Shown in pieces: positions 1 through 7,275 of a stretch of DNA of 12,377 nt. Positions within the stretch are counted from its first letter, which is position 1; each line of letters starts with the position of its first letter. This DNA is from Thermoplasmatales archaeon (lineage in GTDB: Archaea > Thermoplasmatota > E2 > DHVEG-1), in NCBI GenBank assembly GCA_023128855.1, contig JAGMDE010000061.1:1-12377 (forward strand), in the 5' to 3' direction. A program made the position numbers and the translations under genes. The notes under the pieces were generated by a model. It worked only from the letters and a program-made list of their open reading frames with translations, had not been told where the DNA came from and searched no databases.

Positions 1-231
1 CATGTAATAATTGATGTTCCATTTCAAGAATTACACCAAGCCGAACCTCGTATCGACCAGACTGATATAGTCATCGTTGATGAAAGTGATACTAAAAACT
101 TAGATGAATATACTCCAATAGCTAAGGCAATAAGATTAAGACCTATCCCTGACTGGATTGTTATGATTATTGCAGACGAAAAATATAGAGATGTTATATC
201 TGATAAAGCTGAAAAAATATTGTTTGGTTAA
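1..231 (+). CDS. C-terminal part of an unidentified protein
   Basis: The window opens inside a reading frame (frame 1) that runs without a stop from base 1 to a TAA at 229-231, so 76 residues are visible and the start lies off the left edge. Three hydrophobic strand-like runs (VIIDVPF, DIVIVDES, WIVMIIADE) alternate with charged helical stretches, as in an alpha/beta Rossmann or P-loop-like fold. The protein ends KILFG. No catalytic motif is visible, and I do not recognise the family. It is convergent with the sulfotransferase gene and is followed 23 bases later by a GA-rich hairpin. Continuous coding character with no stop supports a real gene. Its function is unknown. Confidence 0.6.
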   Translation, partial: HVIIDVPFQELHQAEPRIDQTDIVIVDESDTKNLDEYTPIAKAIRLRPIPDWIVMIIADEKYRDVISDKAEKILFG

Positions 232-250
232 GCAAGTAATATTGTAACAA

Positions 251-325
251 GGAGAGAATGGGGAAGATGAAGGTGGTGAGGAGAGATTTTTATAAAAAAA
301 ATCTGGTATCTCCCCCATTCTGTAG
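251..325. repeat. GA-rich imperfect inverted repeat after the first gene
   Basis: AGAATGGG at 255-262 can pair with CCCATTCT at 314-321, GGAGA at 280-284 with TCTCC at 309-313, and GATTTTT at 285-291 with AAAAATC at 297-303. That gives about 20 base pairs, with a 17-base bulge on the left and a 5-base bulge on the right. The left arm is almost a pure purine run (about 250-286). It lies in a convergent gap, so a terminator for the gene ending at 231 is the simplest reading. A mobile-element remnant or structured RNA is possible but not shown. Confidence 0.4.
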
Positions 326-428
326 AGATATATATAGAAAAAGAGTATATAAATCTTATTATAGAAATATCGTTTATTGACGTATAAATTTTATTAATTA
401 AGATTTTAATAGTAGTAATTTGTTAAAT

Positions 429-484
429 ATTATATATAGATAAAAATTAAAAAATAAATTAAAATTATGTATATCTATTATAAT
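429..484. terminator. AT-rich hairpin downstream of the sulfotransferase gene
   Basis: ATTATATATAGATA at 429-442 and TATCTATTATAAT at 472-484 are reverse complements apart from one extra base, around a 29-base AT-only-like loop. The near arm lies 11 bases past the sulfotransferase stop on the minus strand, and the loop is T-rich in that direction, which suits an archaeal terminator. Low-complexity AT sequence pairs easily by chance, so this is tentative. The rest of the gap at 232-495 shows no gene. Confidence 0.3.
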
Positions 485-495
485 ACATTGACCTA

Positions 496-1476
496 TCATT
501 TCTCTAATTCGTATCCGAATTTTTTGAAATAATTCTTCATATTTCTAAATATAAACCAACGCATTCTTAGTACGCTATAGTCTAGATCAGTTTTTCTTGG
601 TTTAATAAAGGATTTGAAATCTATTTTGTAATCCATTTTAATATTTAGAAATCTAATAATTTCCTCTAGGTTTTTCTGCGGCTCCGTGCAAAGATTCTCA
701 TATGTTATGCAAATATAATCTTCTTTTGGAAGTTGTTCAATGTTTTTCATATAATATTTTGTAAATTTTGATGCGTACATTGTTATTAGTATCAGTCCCA
801 AGGGAAACCTTTTGGATAAGCAAAGTTTAATTGTTTTGAGTAACAACGGATTGTCAAATGTTTTATTATAAAGTTTAAAGATTTGATTTGGCAGAAATAT
901 TTTATTTTTAAATATGAGTCGTAAAGCCTTAATTAGGGAACTTAAAGATTTTAGAGGATTTCTATGTATAAATATGAATTTTGCTTCTGGAAAAACCTTT
1001 TTAATGTAAATAAAATTTTTAAAATCTAATGGATTTTTTAGAAGTAATGGTTTTTCTTTATCTGATATAAATTGAATTTTTTTAGCCATTTCTACGAAAG
1101 TTGAAAGGTTCTTTGGAGTTATCATATTCTGTAAATTTCCTTGTCTCAGTAAAAATCCGTATTCCTCTGGAGTATCAGGTGTTACTTTTATTCTGTCTAT
1201 ATACCTATCTGCTAGACCACTATTTTTAATGAAGGCTGTTACATCCTTTTTAGAAAATTCTTCCAACTTATTTATATGATTGTGGATTAGTTGATTGTAT
1301 TTAACCAAATGATATACCGTTACATAATTGAAACATCCTGTTTCGATTAACATTTTGTATAAAATGCTCGTCCCTGATCTGTGTAAACCTAATATAAAGA
1401 CAGGTTTAAATGAGATATTTTCAAGTTTTTCCAGATATGGAGAATCTAAATCAACATTTATTTCTTCAATGCTCAT
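496..1476 (-). CDS. PAPS-dependent sulfotransferase family protein
   Basis: This 326-residue protein carries the two hallmarks of the sulfotransferase family (Sulfotransfer_3 type). A P-loop-like 5'-phosphosulfate-binding motif, LGLHRSGTS, lies at residues 29-37. A 3'-phosphate-binding segment, FIFIHRNPLKSLSSL, lies at about 167-181, preceded by LLLKNP and FPEAKF as is usual in this group. A later ITYENL followed by an LNI segment is also typical. Enzymes of this family move a sulfuryl group from PAPS to a hydroxyl or amine, often on a sugar or lipid. There is no signal peptide, so it should act on the cytosolic side. The gene follows a UbiA gene on the same strand with a 75-base gap, and an AT-rich box about 50 bases upstream suggests its own promoter. 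The acceptor is unknown; the neighbouring glycosyltransferase suggests a glycolipid, which is an inference. No Shine-Dalgarno sequence stands near the ATG. Confidence 0.88.
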   Translation of the reverse strand: MSIEEINVDLDSPYLEKLENISFKPVFILGLHRSGTSILYKMLIETGCFNYVTVYHLVKYNQLIHNHINKLEEFSKKDVTAFIKNSGLADRYIDRIKVTPDTPEEYGFLLRQGNLQNMITPKNLSTFVEMAKKIQFISDKEKPLLLKNPLDFKNFIYIKKVFPEAKFIFIHRNPLKSLSSLIKALRLIFKNKIFLPNQIFKLYNKTFDNPLLLKTIKLCLSKRFPLGLILITMYASKFTKYYMKNIEQLPKEDYICITYENLCTEPQKNLEEIIRFLNIKMDYKIDFKSFIKPRKTDLDYSVLRMRWFIFRNMKNYFKKFGYELEK

Positions 1477-1520
1477 GGTTTATATTCATTATTGTTTTCC
1501 TCATTATTATTTCTTCCTGA

Positions 1521-1531
1521 ATTAATTTAAA
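1521..1531 (-). promoter_or_regulatory. TATA-like box for the sulfotransferase gene
   Basis: On the minus strand the sequence reads TTTAAATTAAT, centred about 50 bases before the ATG at 1476. This would give a short untranslated leader of about 25 bases. It is the least certain of the promoter calls because the surrounding gap is AT-rich throughout. Confidence 0.3.
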
Positions 1532-1551
1532 AAATATTCTTCAAAGAAAGG

Positions 1552-2508
1552 TTAAGGAATGCCAATAAAATTTAATAAACCAAGTGTTGGAGTTCCAACT
1601 ATGAACAAAAGATGATAAATCATACAACTGAGATAAACTGCACCACCCAGAACAATATTAAAATAAAATGTATAGCATCTTCTAGTGGGAAAAGCACCCT
1701 TTTTTGGTCTCAATACTAGAAATCCTAAAACTGCGATAATGATTACAATTCCGATAGTAACAATGTAGTTTAAAGAATATAACAAGAAAAGTGATATTAA
1801 AACTAACAAATGAATTAATGAAAGAGCATTTGCTGTTTTTTTTGCGTTATCAATTCCAGTCCAAACTGCAAAAGTCTTCGTACCACTATCCCTGTCAAAA
1901 GAGTAGTCAATGATATGATTACAAACTTGACCAACAGCACTAAATACACCAAGAGAAAATGCAACCAACCAACTTATAAGACCTAAAGGACCAACTATAA
2001 GAGAACTCCAAATAATACCAAAGAAAAATCCAAAAAAATGCCATATTACATCCATTACAGGTTTTCCTTTTAATCTTAAAGGAGGAGCAGAATAAGACCA
2101 TCCAAAAAAGAGTAAAAAACCAGAAAATAAGAAAACCTCAAATTTATAAAAAAAAGAAATGAGTAATGGAATAATGGCAAATGCTATGATAAAAAAAATT
2201 CCAGTTTGCTTTGATATTTTTCCAGAAGCAATTGCATTAATATGCATCCTTCGTGGATTTTCTCTATCAGAATCAGCATCAAAATAGTTGTTAATTGCAA
2301 AAGTAAAAGATGTGATGCATAAAATACAAATAAGAAAAACCAAAAAGGGAACTATATACATGGTTATTGATAATGCAGAGATTCCTAAAATAAAACCAAC
2401 AAAAGAAATCAAAGACCATCCAACAACATCTTTTATTCTAATAAATTCAGTTAGGAAAACTGTAACTATGTTTTTCTTTTTATCGGTTTTATTACTCAAG
2501 ATAGACAC
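1552..2508 (-). CDS. UbiA-family prenyltransferase (first of four)
   Basis: This 318-residue multi-pass membrane protein belongs to the UbiA superfamily, whose members transfer a prenyl chain from its diphosphate to an aromatic, phospholipid-like or isoprenoid acceptor, using Mg2+ held by two Asp-rich motifs. The first motif is NNYFDADSD at residues 73-81, where Asn74 replaces the usual Asp of NDxxDxxxD. The second is DYSFD at 201-205, followed by RDSGTKT. A YSAPPLRLKGKP segment at 139-150 is also typical. The start is GTG at 2506-2508: a TAG stop stands directly before it in frame and no nearby in-frame ATG exists. It is divergent from a second UbiA gene. Length and motifs are complete. The substrate cannot be told from sequence; candidates include ether-lipid (DGGGP synthase-like), quinone or carotenoid-elongating enzymes. 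Confidence 0.9.
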   Translation of the reverse strand: MSILSNKTDKKKNIVTVFLTEFIRIKDVVGWSLISFVGFILGISALSITMYIVPFLVFLICILCITSFTFAINNYFDADSDRENPRRMHINAIASGKISKQTGIFFIIAFAIIPLLISFFYKFEVFLFSGFLLFFGWSYSAPPLRLKGKPVMDVIWHFFGFFFGIIWSSLIVGPLGLISWLVAFSLGVFSAVGQVCNHIIDYSFDRDSGTKTFAVWTGIDNAKKTANALSLIHLLVLISLFLLYSLNYIVTIGIVIIIAVLGFLVLRPKKGAFPTRRCYTFYFNIVLGGAVYLSCMIYHLLFIVGTPTLGLLNFIGIP

Positions 2509-2535
2509 CTAATCTCAAAGGGAACAATATTAGAA

Positions 2536-2545
2536 CATATAGTTA
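2536..2545 (-). promoter_or_regulatory. TATA-like box for the first UbiA gene
   Basis: The minus strand reads TAACTATATG, centred about 32 bases before the GTG start. Transcription would begin at, or a few bases before, the start codon, so the message is probably leaderless. Confidence 0.35.
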
Positions 2546-2591
2546 AATTTCTTATGAAGTTTGCTAAACGATACGAAATTAATAAGAAAAA

Positions 2592-2601
2592 TTCAAATAT
2601 G
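2592..2601 (+). promoter_or_regulatory. TATA-like box for the second UbiA gene
   Basis: TTCAAATATG is centred about 26 bases before the ATG at 2623, the spacing expected between an archaeal TATA box and the transcription start. No Shine-Dalgarno sequence precedes the ATG, which fits a leaderless transcript. Confidence 0.4.
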
Positions 2602-2622
2602 ATACAGCTTTTCATTTAATTA

Positions 2623-3654
2623 ATGCCTAACATATTTTTTGAATATGCTAGATTATTTAGATTGCCTGGATTAGGTGGCTTATCAATGGCACCAGTTTTT
2701 GGAGCTATTAGCCTAATGGATGTTGGTGTGCATATTAGTTTATCAGCTATAGTTTTACTTTTATTATTTGGTATTTTGAAATCCATTTATGGATTTGTTT
2801 TAAATGACTATGCTGATATTGATTTGGATCGGCTATCCAAGGATATCAGTAACCGACCATTAGTAAAAGGAACAATTTCGAAAAAAACTGCTCTTGCTAT
2901 CTGTTTTCTTTGTATCGCTGGTATGTTTGCTATTATCTTCCTCTTTTTTTATAAGGATCATCCTACTTTTTATTATGGATTAGGATGCATGGTTTTGGCA
3001 TTCTTTTTTGGTACAATTTATAATTTGTATGGAAAAAGATTTATGAGCTCTGCTCTGATAGCAGCAGCTGCTGACGCGCTTATCGTTTTAGTCGCCGCAT
3101 TTATTGTCTCTCCAGATGGAACACTGAGTATATTCACATGGATGATTTTTCTTCTAATATTTATGCAATTTCTATTCATGACAACAGTAGTAGGGGGGAT
3201 CAAAGATGCCGATCATGATTACCTCTTGAATGTTAAAAACATAGCTTTAGCTATTGGCGTTAAGATTACTAAGGACAAGAAAATATTTCTTCCCCTGATT
3301 TTTAAAGTTTACGGGTTAGGAATACGATTTTTATCTGCATTTATAGTATTTGTTCCTTTTATTTTCTTCGGGATATATTATGAAACATGGCAAATTCTTT
3401 TGCTAGCACTTCTTGTTATTATTGTATTATACCTGAGTGTAAAATTGGTAATTATTAAAACTTTTGAACCAACAGATCCACATATTATACAACTTTTCAG
3501 TTTACAAGGAGTTTTAAGATATTCTTTTGTCCCAGTTATGCTTATTCCAGTTATTGGCCTAGTATATGCATTCGTATTAATTCTTTTTCCAATTATTTGG
3601 TTTATAATATTCATACCTTTAAGTGGTAAAAAACTATCTCAACCTGTAGATTAA
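2623..3654 (+). CDS. UbiA-family prenyltransferase (second of four)
   Basis: This 343-residue membrane protein has the full NDxxDxxxD motif (NDYADIDLD, residues 61-69), then NRPLVKG, and a second motif DADHD at 195-199 within GGIKDADHD. Hydrophobic spans fill most of the rest, including a long C-terminal part after residue 220. It resembles the third UbiA in this window along its whole length: both have GFVLND before motif 1, a RPL-x-x-GTIS segment after it, GG-x-KD at motif 2, and FxPFI near residue 240. The two are probably products of a gene duplication. The family joins a prenyl diphosphate to a membrane-soluble acceptor; which one is not visible here. The gene is divergent from the first UbiA (114-base gap) and converges on the glycosyltransferase with a 24-base gap. 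The ATG fits a leaderless start. Confidence 0.9.
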   Translation: MPNIFFEYARLFRLPGLGGLSMAPVFGAISLMDVGVHISLSAIVLLLLFGILKSIYGFVLNDYADIDLDRLSKDISNRPLVKGTISKKTALAICFLCIAGMFAIIFLFFYKDHPTFYYGLGCMVLAFFFGTIYNLYGKRFMSSALIAAAADALIVLVAAFIVSPDGTLSIFTWMIFLLIFMQFLFMTTVVGGIKDADHDYLLNVKNIALAIGVKITKDKKIFLPLIFKVYGLGIRFLSAFIVFVPFIFFGIYYETWQILLLALLVIIVLYLSVKLVIIKTFEPTDPHIIQLFSLQGVLRYSFVPVMLIPVIGLVYAFVLILFPIIWFIIFIPLSGKKLSQPVD

Positions 3655-3660
3655 ATAGAT

Positions 3661-3687
3661 GATAATAATTTAATTATCCTATTTTTT
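3661..3687 (+). terminator. Small palindrome and T-tract after the second UbiA gene
   Basis: GATAAT at 3661-3666 and ATTATC at 3673-3678 form a small hairpin in the 24-base gap between convergent genes, followed by six T at 3682-3687. The T-tract overlaps the 3' end of the glycosyltransferase frame. U-tract termination is common in archaea. The call is tentative because the palindrome is short and AT-rich. Confidence 0.4.
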
Positions 3688-4884
3688 AGTAGAATATTCT
3701 CTCCCTTTCCAAGTCACTTTTTTTCCAGACAACGTTTTAATACCAGAATTTAGAAATATCATAATAAAAATGATTCCTCCAAGTAAAAGTGTTAATGGGG
3801 CATAACGAGCTTTACCTATTTTATGCGATATTTGAACAAAAACAAATGAGATAACAGAGATTATCCATGTTAAAGCTGCAAATATTAAAAAATATTGAAA
3901 TAAAAGTGACCGCGTAATTAGAGCTATTAAAATTGGTATTATCAAAGCTAAAGAAGGGAAAACTAACAAGACAAATAGAATAAACTCTATAATAAAAAGC
4001 AGCAGAAGTTGAAGCGATTTAGATTTTATTCTCCGATTTTGAATCATCCCTAAAAAAACGTTTTTACTCCAACCCTCCCAAATTTCACTAAACCTTTCAT
4101 ACATCTTAAGATTCATCATAGATTGAGCATTTGCTATACCCAGTTTAAAACCAGAGGATTTCACTAGTTTAGCTAGTTGTGTATCATCATTTATGTATCC
4201 CTTGATGGTTTGATATCCATCTAACTCGTTGAAAGTTGAACGTTTTATCATGATGAATGGCCCTATTGCCAATGCAACCTTACTTTTTGGATCATTAGTC
4301 TTTGCTAAAGGAAGTAATGCAACTATCGCTCCAAGAGGAATTGGCTGGATTACCTTTTCCCAAAATGATTTACAGATATGGCGAGGTGCTAAACTAAGCA
4401 TATCCAATTTGTTTCTTAATGCATATTCTACAGATCTTTCAATTATAACTGGATCATAAAAGGTATCAGCATCGATGAAAAGAAGCCACTCTCCCGTTGC
4501 AATTTTGCTTCCCTGCTGTAGTGCAAAAGGTTTTCCTACCCAGCCATTTGGTAATTTTTTTTGTTTGATTATTTTAAACCGTTTATCATCCTTTGCAATG
4601 GTTTTGATTACCTCAACAGTATTATCTGTCGAATCATCTACAATTATTATTTCCAGGTTAGGATATGTCTGTGACTTTAGTGTTTTTATACATTCGCCGA
4701 TTCTATGCCCTTCATTTCTAGCAGGGATAACTATTGATACTAAAGGTGGGTTTTTTAAAGGTTTTTCTGATGTAACTTTTGATAAATGTGGCGTCTTTTT
4801 ATAATTGGACATAACAATAACAAAATAAAGTATCCATGCCACTAGAGAAATTGCTAGTAATAAATATAGAAATAACTTTAACAT
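3679..4884 (-). CDS. Membrane-anchored family 2 glycosyltransferase (CrtQ/HpnB-like)
   Basis: This 401-residue protein has an N-terminal membrane span (about 3-25), a cytosolic GT-A domain (about 47-280), and two or more C-terminal spans (about 290-340 and 350-385). The GT2 signature is clear: SIVIPARNEG at 50-59, VDDS at 82-85, the metal-binding DAD at 138-140, INDD with a following TQLAK at 231-238 in the position of the catalytic acid, and a GWSKN segment near 271. The segment GWVGKPFALQQG is characteristic of the branch that includes carotenoid glycosyltransferases and hopanoid-associated HpnB-type enzymes. It therefore probably moves a sugar from a nucleotide donor to a membrane terpenoid or lipid. 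The ATG is preceded by a good AGGAG (4892-4896 on the opposite strand), unlike most genes here. It is divergent from the third UbiA. The acceptor and sugar are not known. Confidence 0.88.
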   Translation of the reverse strand: MLKLFLYLLLAISLVAWILYFVIVMSNYKKTPHLSKVTSEKPLKNPPLVSIVIPARNEGHRIGECIKTLKSQTYPNLEIIIVDDSTDNTVEVIKTIAKDDKRFKIIKQKKLPNGWVGKPFALQQGSKIATGEWLLFIDADTFYDPVIIERSVEYALRNKLDMLSLAPRHICKSFWEKVIQPIPLGAIVALLPLAKTNDPKSKVALAIGPFIMIKRSTFNELDGYQTIKGYINDDTQLAKLVKSSGFKLGIANAQSMMNLKMYERFSEIWEGWSKNVFLGMIQNRRIKSKSLQLLLLFIIEFILFVLLVFPSLALIIPILIALITRSLLFQYFLIFAALTWIISVISFVFVQISHKIGKARYAPLTLLLGGIIFIMIFLNSGIKTLSGKKVTWKGREYSTKK

Positions 4885-4920
4885 CTTTTAACTCCTAATA
4901 CAATAAAAACATTGAAATTG

Positions 4921-4928
4921 ATAATATA
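4921..4928 (-). promoter_or_regulatory. TATA-like box for the glycosyltransferase gene
   Basis: The minus strand reads TATATTAT, centred about 40 bases before the ATG. Transcription would start near 4900 and give a leader of roughly 16 bases that contains the AGGAG ribosome-binding site (complement of 4892-4896). This is one of only two genes here with a clear leader and Shine-Dalgarno sequence. Confidence 0.4.
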
Positions 4929-4983
4929 AAAGTTCTCTTAATTTTCAATATCAATAATTTAATCTACCGATGATTTTTTATTC

Positions 4984-4991
4984 TATATTAT
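4984..4991 (+). promoter_or_regulatory. TATA-like box for the third UbiA gene
   Basis: TATATTAT is centred about 23 bases before the ATG at 5011. The spacing favours that ATG over the GTG three bases earlier as the start of a leaderless message. Confidence 0.4.
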
Positions 4992-5010
4992 ATTCCAAAA
5001 CTTTGGTGTG

Positions 5011-6018
5011 ATGATAAGAGAATACCTAAAAATTGCTCGATCATTCAACTCATTTCTAACTGGTATTGCACCTGTCATGGGCGCTATTGCTATGGGTAAA
5101 TTTGAATTATTCCACCTTTCTATTTTATTTTTAATAGGTTTTTTTGGTCATACCTGCGGATTCGTCCTTAATGACATTTTTGATTATAAAATTGATAAGC
5201 TTAACAAAGAACTGAAGGATCGGCCATTAATATCAGGGACAATATCCATAAAAAAAGCTTGGATCTTTGCTATATTTTCATTAATAACAGCTTTTTTACT
5301 TGCCATATATCTTTCGTTTATTACAAAAATGTATTTTCCATTGATAGTTCTATTTTTTTCAGCTGTTACAATCATAGTATATGATCTTATAAGCAAAAAA
5401 TTTCCACTGATGGATATTTTTGATGCCGGTGCAGTTTTTTTATTGATCCTTTACGGTGCAATCACTGTTTCTGGTGATATATATCAAATAACAATTCTTG
5501 CGTGGATTGTGTGTTTATTGGGAACAATTCAAGTGTTTTTTATGCAATTAATTCCAGGCGGATTAAAAGATACTAAAAATGACTATAATGTAGGGGCAAA
5601 TACAGTTGCAGTAAAGCTTGGAGTGAGAGTAACCCAAGGTGGTTTACTTCAAGTGCCTCTTAGCTATAAAGCTTTATCTTATTTTATTCAAATTGTAAAC
5701 ATTGCTTTTGTTTTTCTTCCATTTATAATTGTTTTTAGAGACAGGACCACTTTGCATTATATCATATGGGTGTTGCTTGGTTTAGTAAGTTTTTTAATGT
5801 TATTTGTTTCGCATAAATTTATGAATATAAAATATTTTGAAAGAGGAAAAATGAGAAAATTGTTAGGCAGTCATTTTTCTATCAATTTCGCTCTAGTTCC
5901 AATCATGCTTATGGCTTTGAATCCTTGGACAATTCTTATTGTTATTTTTCCACCAATAGGTTTTATTTCTTCTAATTTAATTTTACATGGAACTTTTTTA
6001 CAACCAAAAACAATGTGA
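5011..6018 (+). CDS. UbiA-family prenyltransferase (third of four)
   Basis: This 335-residue membrane protein has NDIFDYKID (residues 54-62) as its NDxxDxxxD motif, then DRPLISG, and DTKND (187-191) as its second motif within GGLKDTKND. It is a paralogue of the second UbiA: motifs, spacing and the extended hydrophobic C-terminus match, though the His before the last Asp of motif 2 is Asn here. A GTG at 5008 is an alternative start; ATG at 5011 was chosen because it is the stronger codon and sits better relative to the TATA-like box. It heads a run of five + strand genes and is divergent from the glycosyltransferase. The role is prenyl transfer to an unknown membrane-soluble acceptor. The two paralogues might act on different acceptors or at successive steps, which is an inference. 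Confidence 0.9.
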   Translation: MIREYLKIARSFNSFLTGIAPVMGAIAMGKFELFHLSILFLIGFFGHTCGFVLNDIFDYKIDKLNKELKDRPLISGTISIKKAWIFAIFSLITAFLLAIYLSFITKMYFPLIVLFFSAVTIIVYDLISKKFPLMDIFDAGAVFLLILYGAITVSGDIYQITILAWIVCLLGTIQVFFMQLIPGGLKDTKNDYNVGANTVAVKLGVRVTQGGLLQVPLSYKALSYFIQIVNIAFVFLPFIIVFRDRTTLHYIIWVLLGLVSFLMLFVSHKFMNIKYFERGKMRKLLGSHFSINFALVPIMLMALNPWTILIVIFPPIGFISSNLILHGTFLQPKTM

Positions 6019-6032
6019 ATTTCAGAAATAAC

Positions 6033-6040
6033 TTTATAAT
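6033..6040 (+). promoter_or_regulatory. TATA box for the geranylgeranyl reductase-type gene
   Basis: TTTATAAT is close to the archaeal TATA consensus and is centred 25-26 bases before the ATG at 6062. No Shine-Dalgarno sequence is present, so this is the clearest case of a leaderless promoter in the window. It lies in the 43-base gap after the third UbiA gene. Confidence 0.55.
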
Positions 6041-6061
6041 ACAATATTCGTTCTAATTTCT

Positions 6062-7204
6062 ATGTTTGATGTTGTTGTAATAGGTGGGAATTTAGCTGGG
6101 GCTACCGCGGCTATTAATGCAGCTGAAATAGGGGCAAGTGCTGTATTAGTTGAAAGAAACAAAGAACCTTTCTCCCAAGCACATTGCGGAGAAATGCTAA
6201 TTGATACTGAAGCAGAATTATTAAATTTAGATAAAATCGGTTGTGCTAAAAACGAGATAAACACTATAAAAATAAATATTTCCTCGAAAGAAAAAACATT
6301 CAAGTTGAAAACCCGCAGGATAATCATCTTTGATAGAAATTTTGTAGAAAAAAGATTATTAAAAGAAGCAGAAAAAAGCGGAGTAAAATTAATGCTTGGA
6401 ATTCACATGAGAGATTTCAAACCACCCCATGAAATAATCCTGGATAACAACGAAATAATCAAAGGCAAAATCATAATTGATGCCAGCGGCATAGCCTGCC
6501 AAGTCGGAAGACGAGTTGGATTAGATACAAAACTCAAACCCAAGAGTATCGGAGTGTGTATTCAAAGCAGAGTTCAAAGCAATTTTGACGCAAATATAAT
6601 TAAATCTTGGTTTCACAAACCATATGCCCCATTTGGATATGCTTGGCTTTTTCCTTTGAATGAAAAAATAGCGAATATTGGTCTAGGAGTACCAGGGGGA
6701 CAAAAACTAGATTTAGCTAAATTACTAAAAAGCTATATCAACGATATGACCAACGGCAAATATAAAATTAATAGCACTTTCAGAGCATGTGTACCTTCAG
6801 CACCACCAATGAATAGACTAATCAAAGACAATGTATTAATCACTGGAGATGCAGCCAGATTAGCTCACCCATTATCTGGAGGAGGAATCAGAAATGCCCT
6901 TTTTTCCGGGAGTTTAGCTGGAATTATAGCTGCTAAATATAGTCTTGGAGAAATCTCATCATTAGAACCTTATCAAGATACCATGCAAACAAAAATCTTA
7001 AGACTCGGTAAAGAATATAATTTTAAATGTAAAATATCCAAAAACGAGGATATTTTTTTAAGAAACTTTGGTATGGCTATTTCAACTATATGTTTAATTC
7101 ATAGACTATTTCCAAATTTTTTAGAAAGGTTATTCACAAAATTCTCTGAGAGGGATAAACTAATTTTGGAATCTTATAAAGAATCACCTTTTATACTTAA
7201 ATGA
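6062..7204 (+). CDS. Geranylgeranyl reductase-family flavoprotein
   Basis: This 380-residue FAD enzyme has an N-terminal dinucleotide-binding motif, VVVIGGNLAGA (residues 4-14), with acidic Glu31 closing the fold. DASG lies at 140-143, and the GGR-family motif P-x-x-Y-x-W-x-F-P is intact at 190-198 (PFGYAWLFP). The FAD-contacting GDAA at 262-265 is followed by HPLSGGGIRNAL at 269-280. Family members reduce double bonds of geranylgeranyl chains in archaeal ether lipids, chlorophyll or prenylquinones. Length is normal and there is no truncation. The active-site region keeps a Cys (HCGEM, Cys42), as in archaeal members. Lying among four prenyltransferases, it probably saturates prenyl chains attached by one of them. 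It may instead be the cell's general archaeol reductase, or serve a specialised product. It has its own TATA box. Confidence 0.85.
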   Translation: MFDVVVIGGNLAGATAAINAAEIGASAVLVERNKEPFSQAHCGEMLIDTEAELLNLDKIGCAKNEINTIKINISSKEKTFKLKTRRIIIFDRNFVEKRLLKEAEKSGVKLMLGIHMRDFKPPHEIILDNNEIIKGKIIIDASGIACQVGRRVGLDTKLKPKSIGVCIQSRVQSNFDANIIKSWFHKPYAPFGYAWLFPLNEKIANIGLGVPGGQKLDLAKLLKSYINDMTNGKYKINSTFRACVPSAPPMNRLIKDNVLITGDAARLAHPLSGGGIRNALFSGSLAGIIAAKYSLGEISSLEPYQDTMQTKILRLGKEYNFKCKISKNEDIFLRNFGMAISTICLIHRLFPNFLERLFTKFSERDKLILESYKESPFILK

Positions 7205-7245
7205 AATTATTCGTCATTCTAATTTTGATCGATAAATTACACATA

Positions 7246-7254
7246 ATTTAAATT
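7246..7254 (+). promoter_or_regulatory. TATA-like box for the CrtC-like gene
   Basis: ATTTAAATT is centred 26 bases before the ATG at 7276, the same spacing seen at the neighbouring genes. It implies separate transcription without a leader. Confidence 0.45.
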
Positions 7255-7275
7255 GCATAAAGTATATTTCATTTT

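Noticed and set aside
136..318. Minus-strand open frame of 60 codons at the left end
   Set aside because: It overlaps the end of the plus-strand partial gene and the GA-rich hairpin, has low-complexity Ser/Phe-rich content, and no promoter or ribosome-binding site.
2623..3654. Naming a UbiA here as the lycopene elongase of a bacterioruberin pathway
   Set aside because: No phytoene synthase, CruF-type hydratase or lycopene-specific signature is visible, and UbiA substrates cannot be read from the Asp motifs.
6410..6560. Recent foreign origin of the GGR-type gene because of locally higher GC and more C-ending codons
   Set aside because: The shift is limited to a short stretch and the rest of the gene resembles its neighbours, so it is not enough to claim transfer.
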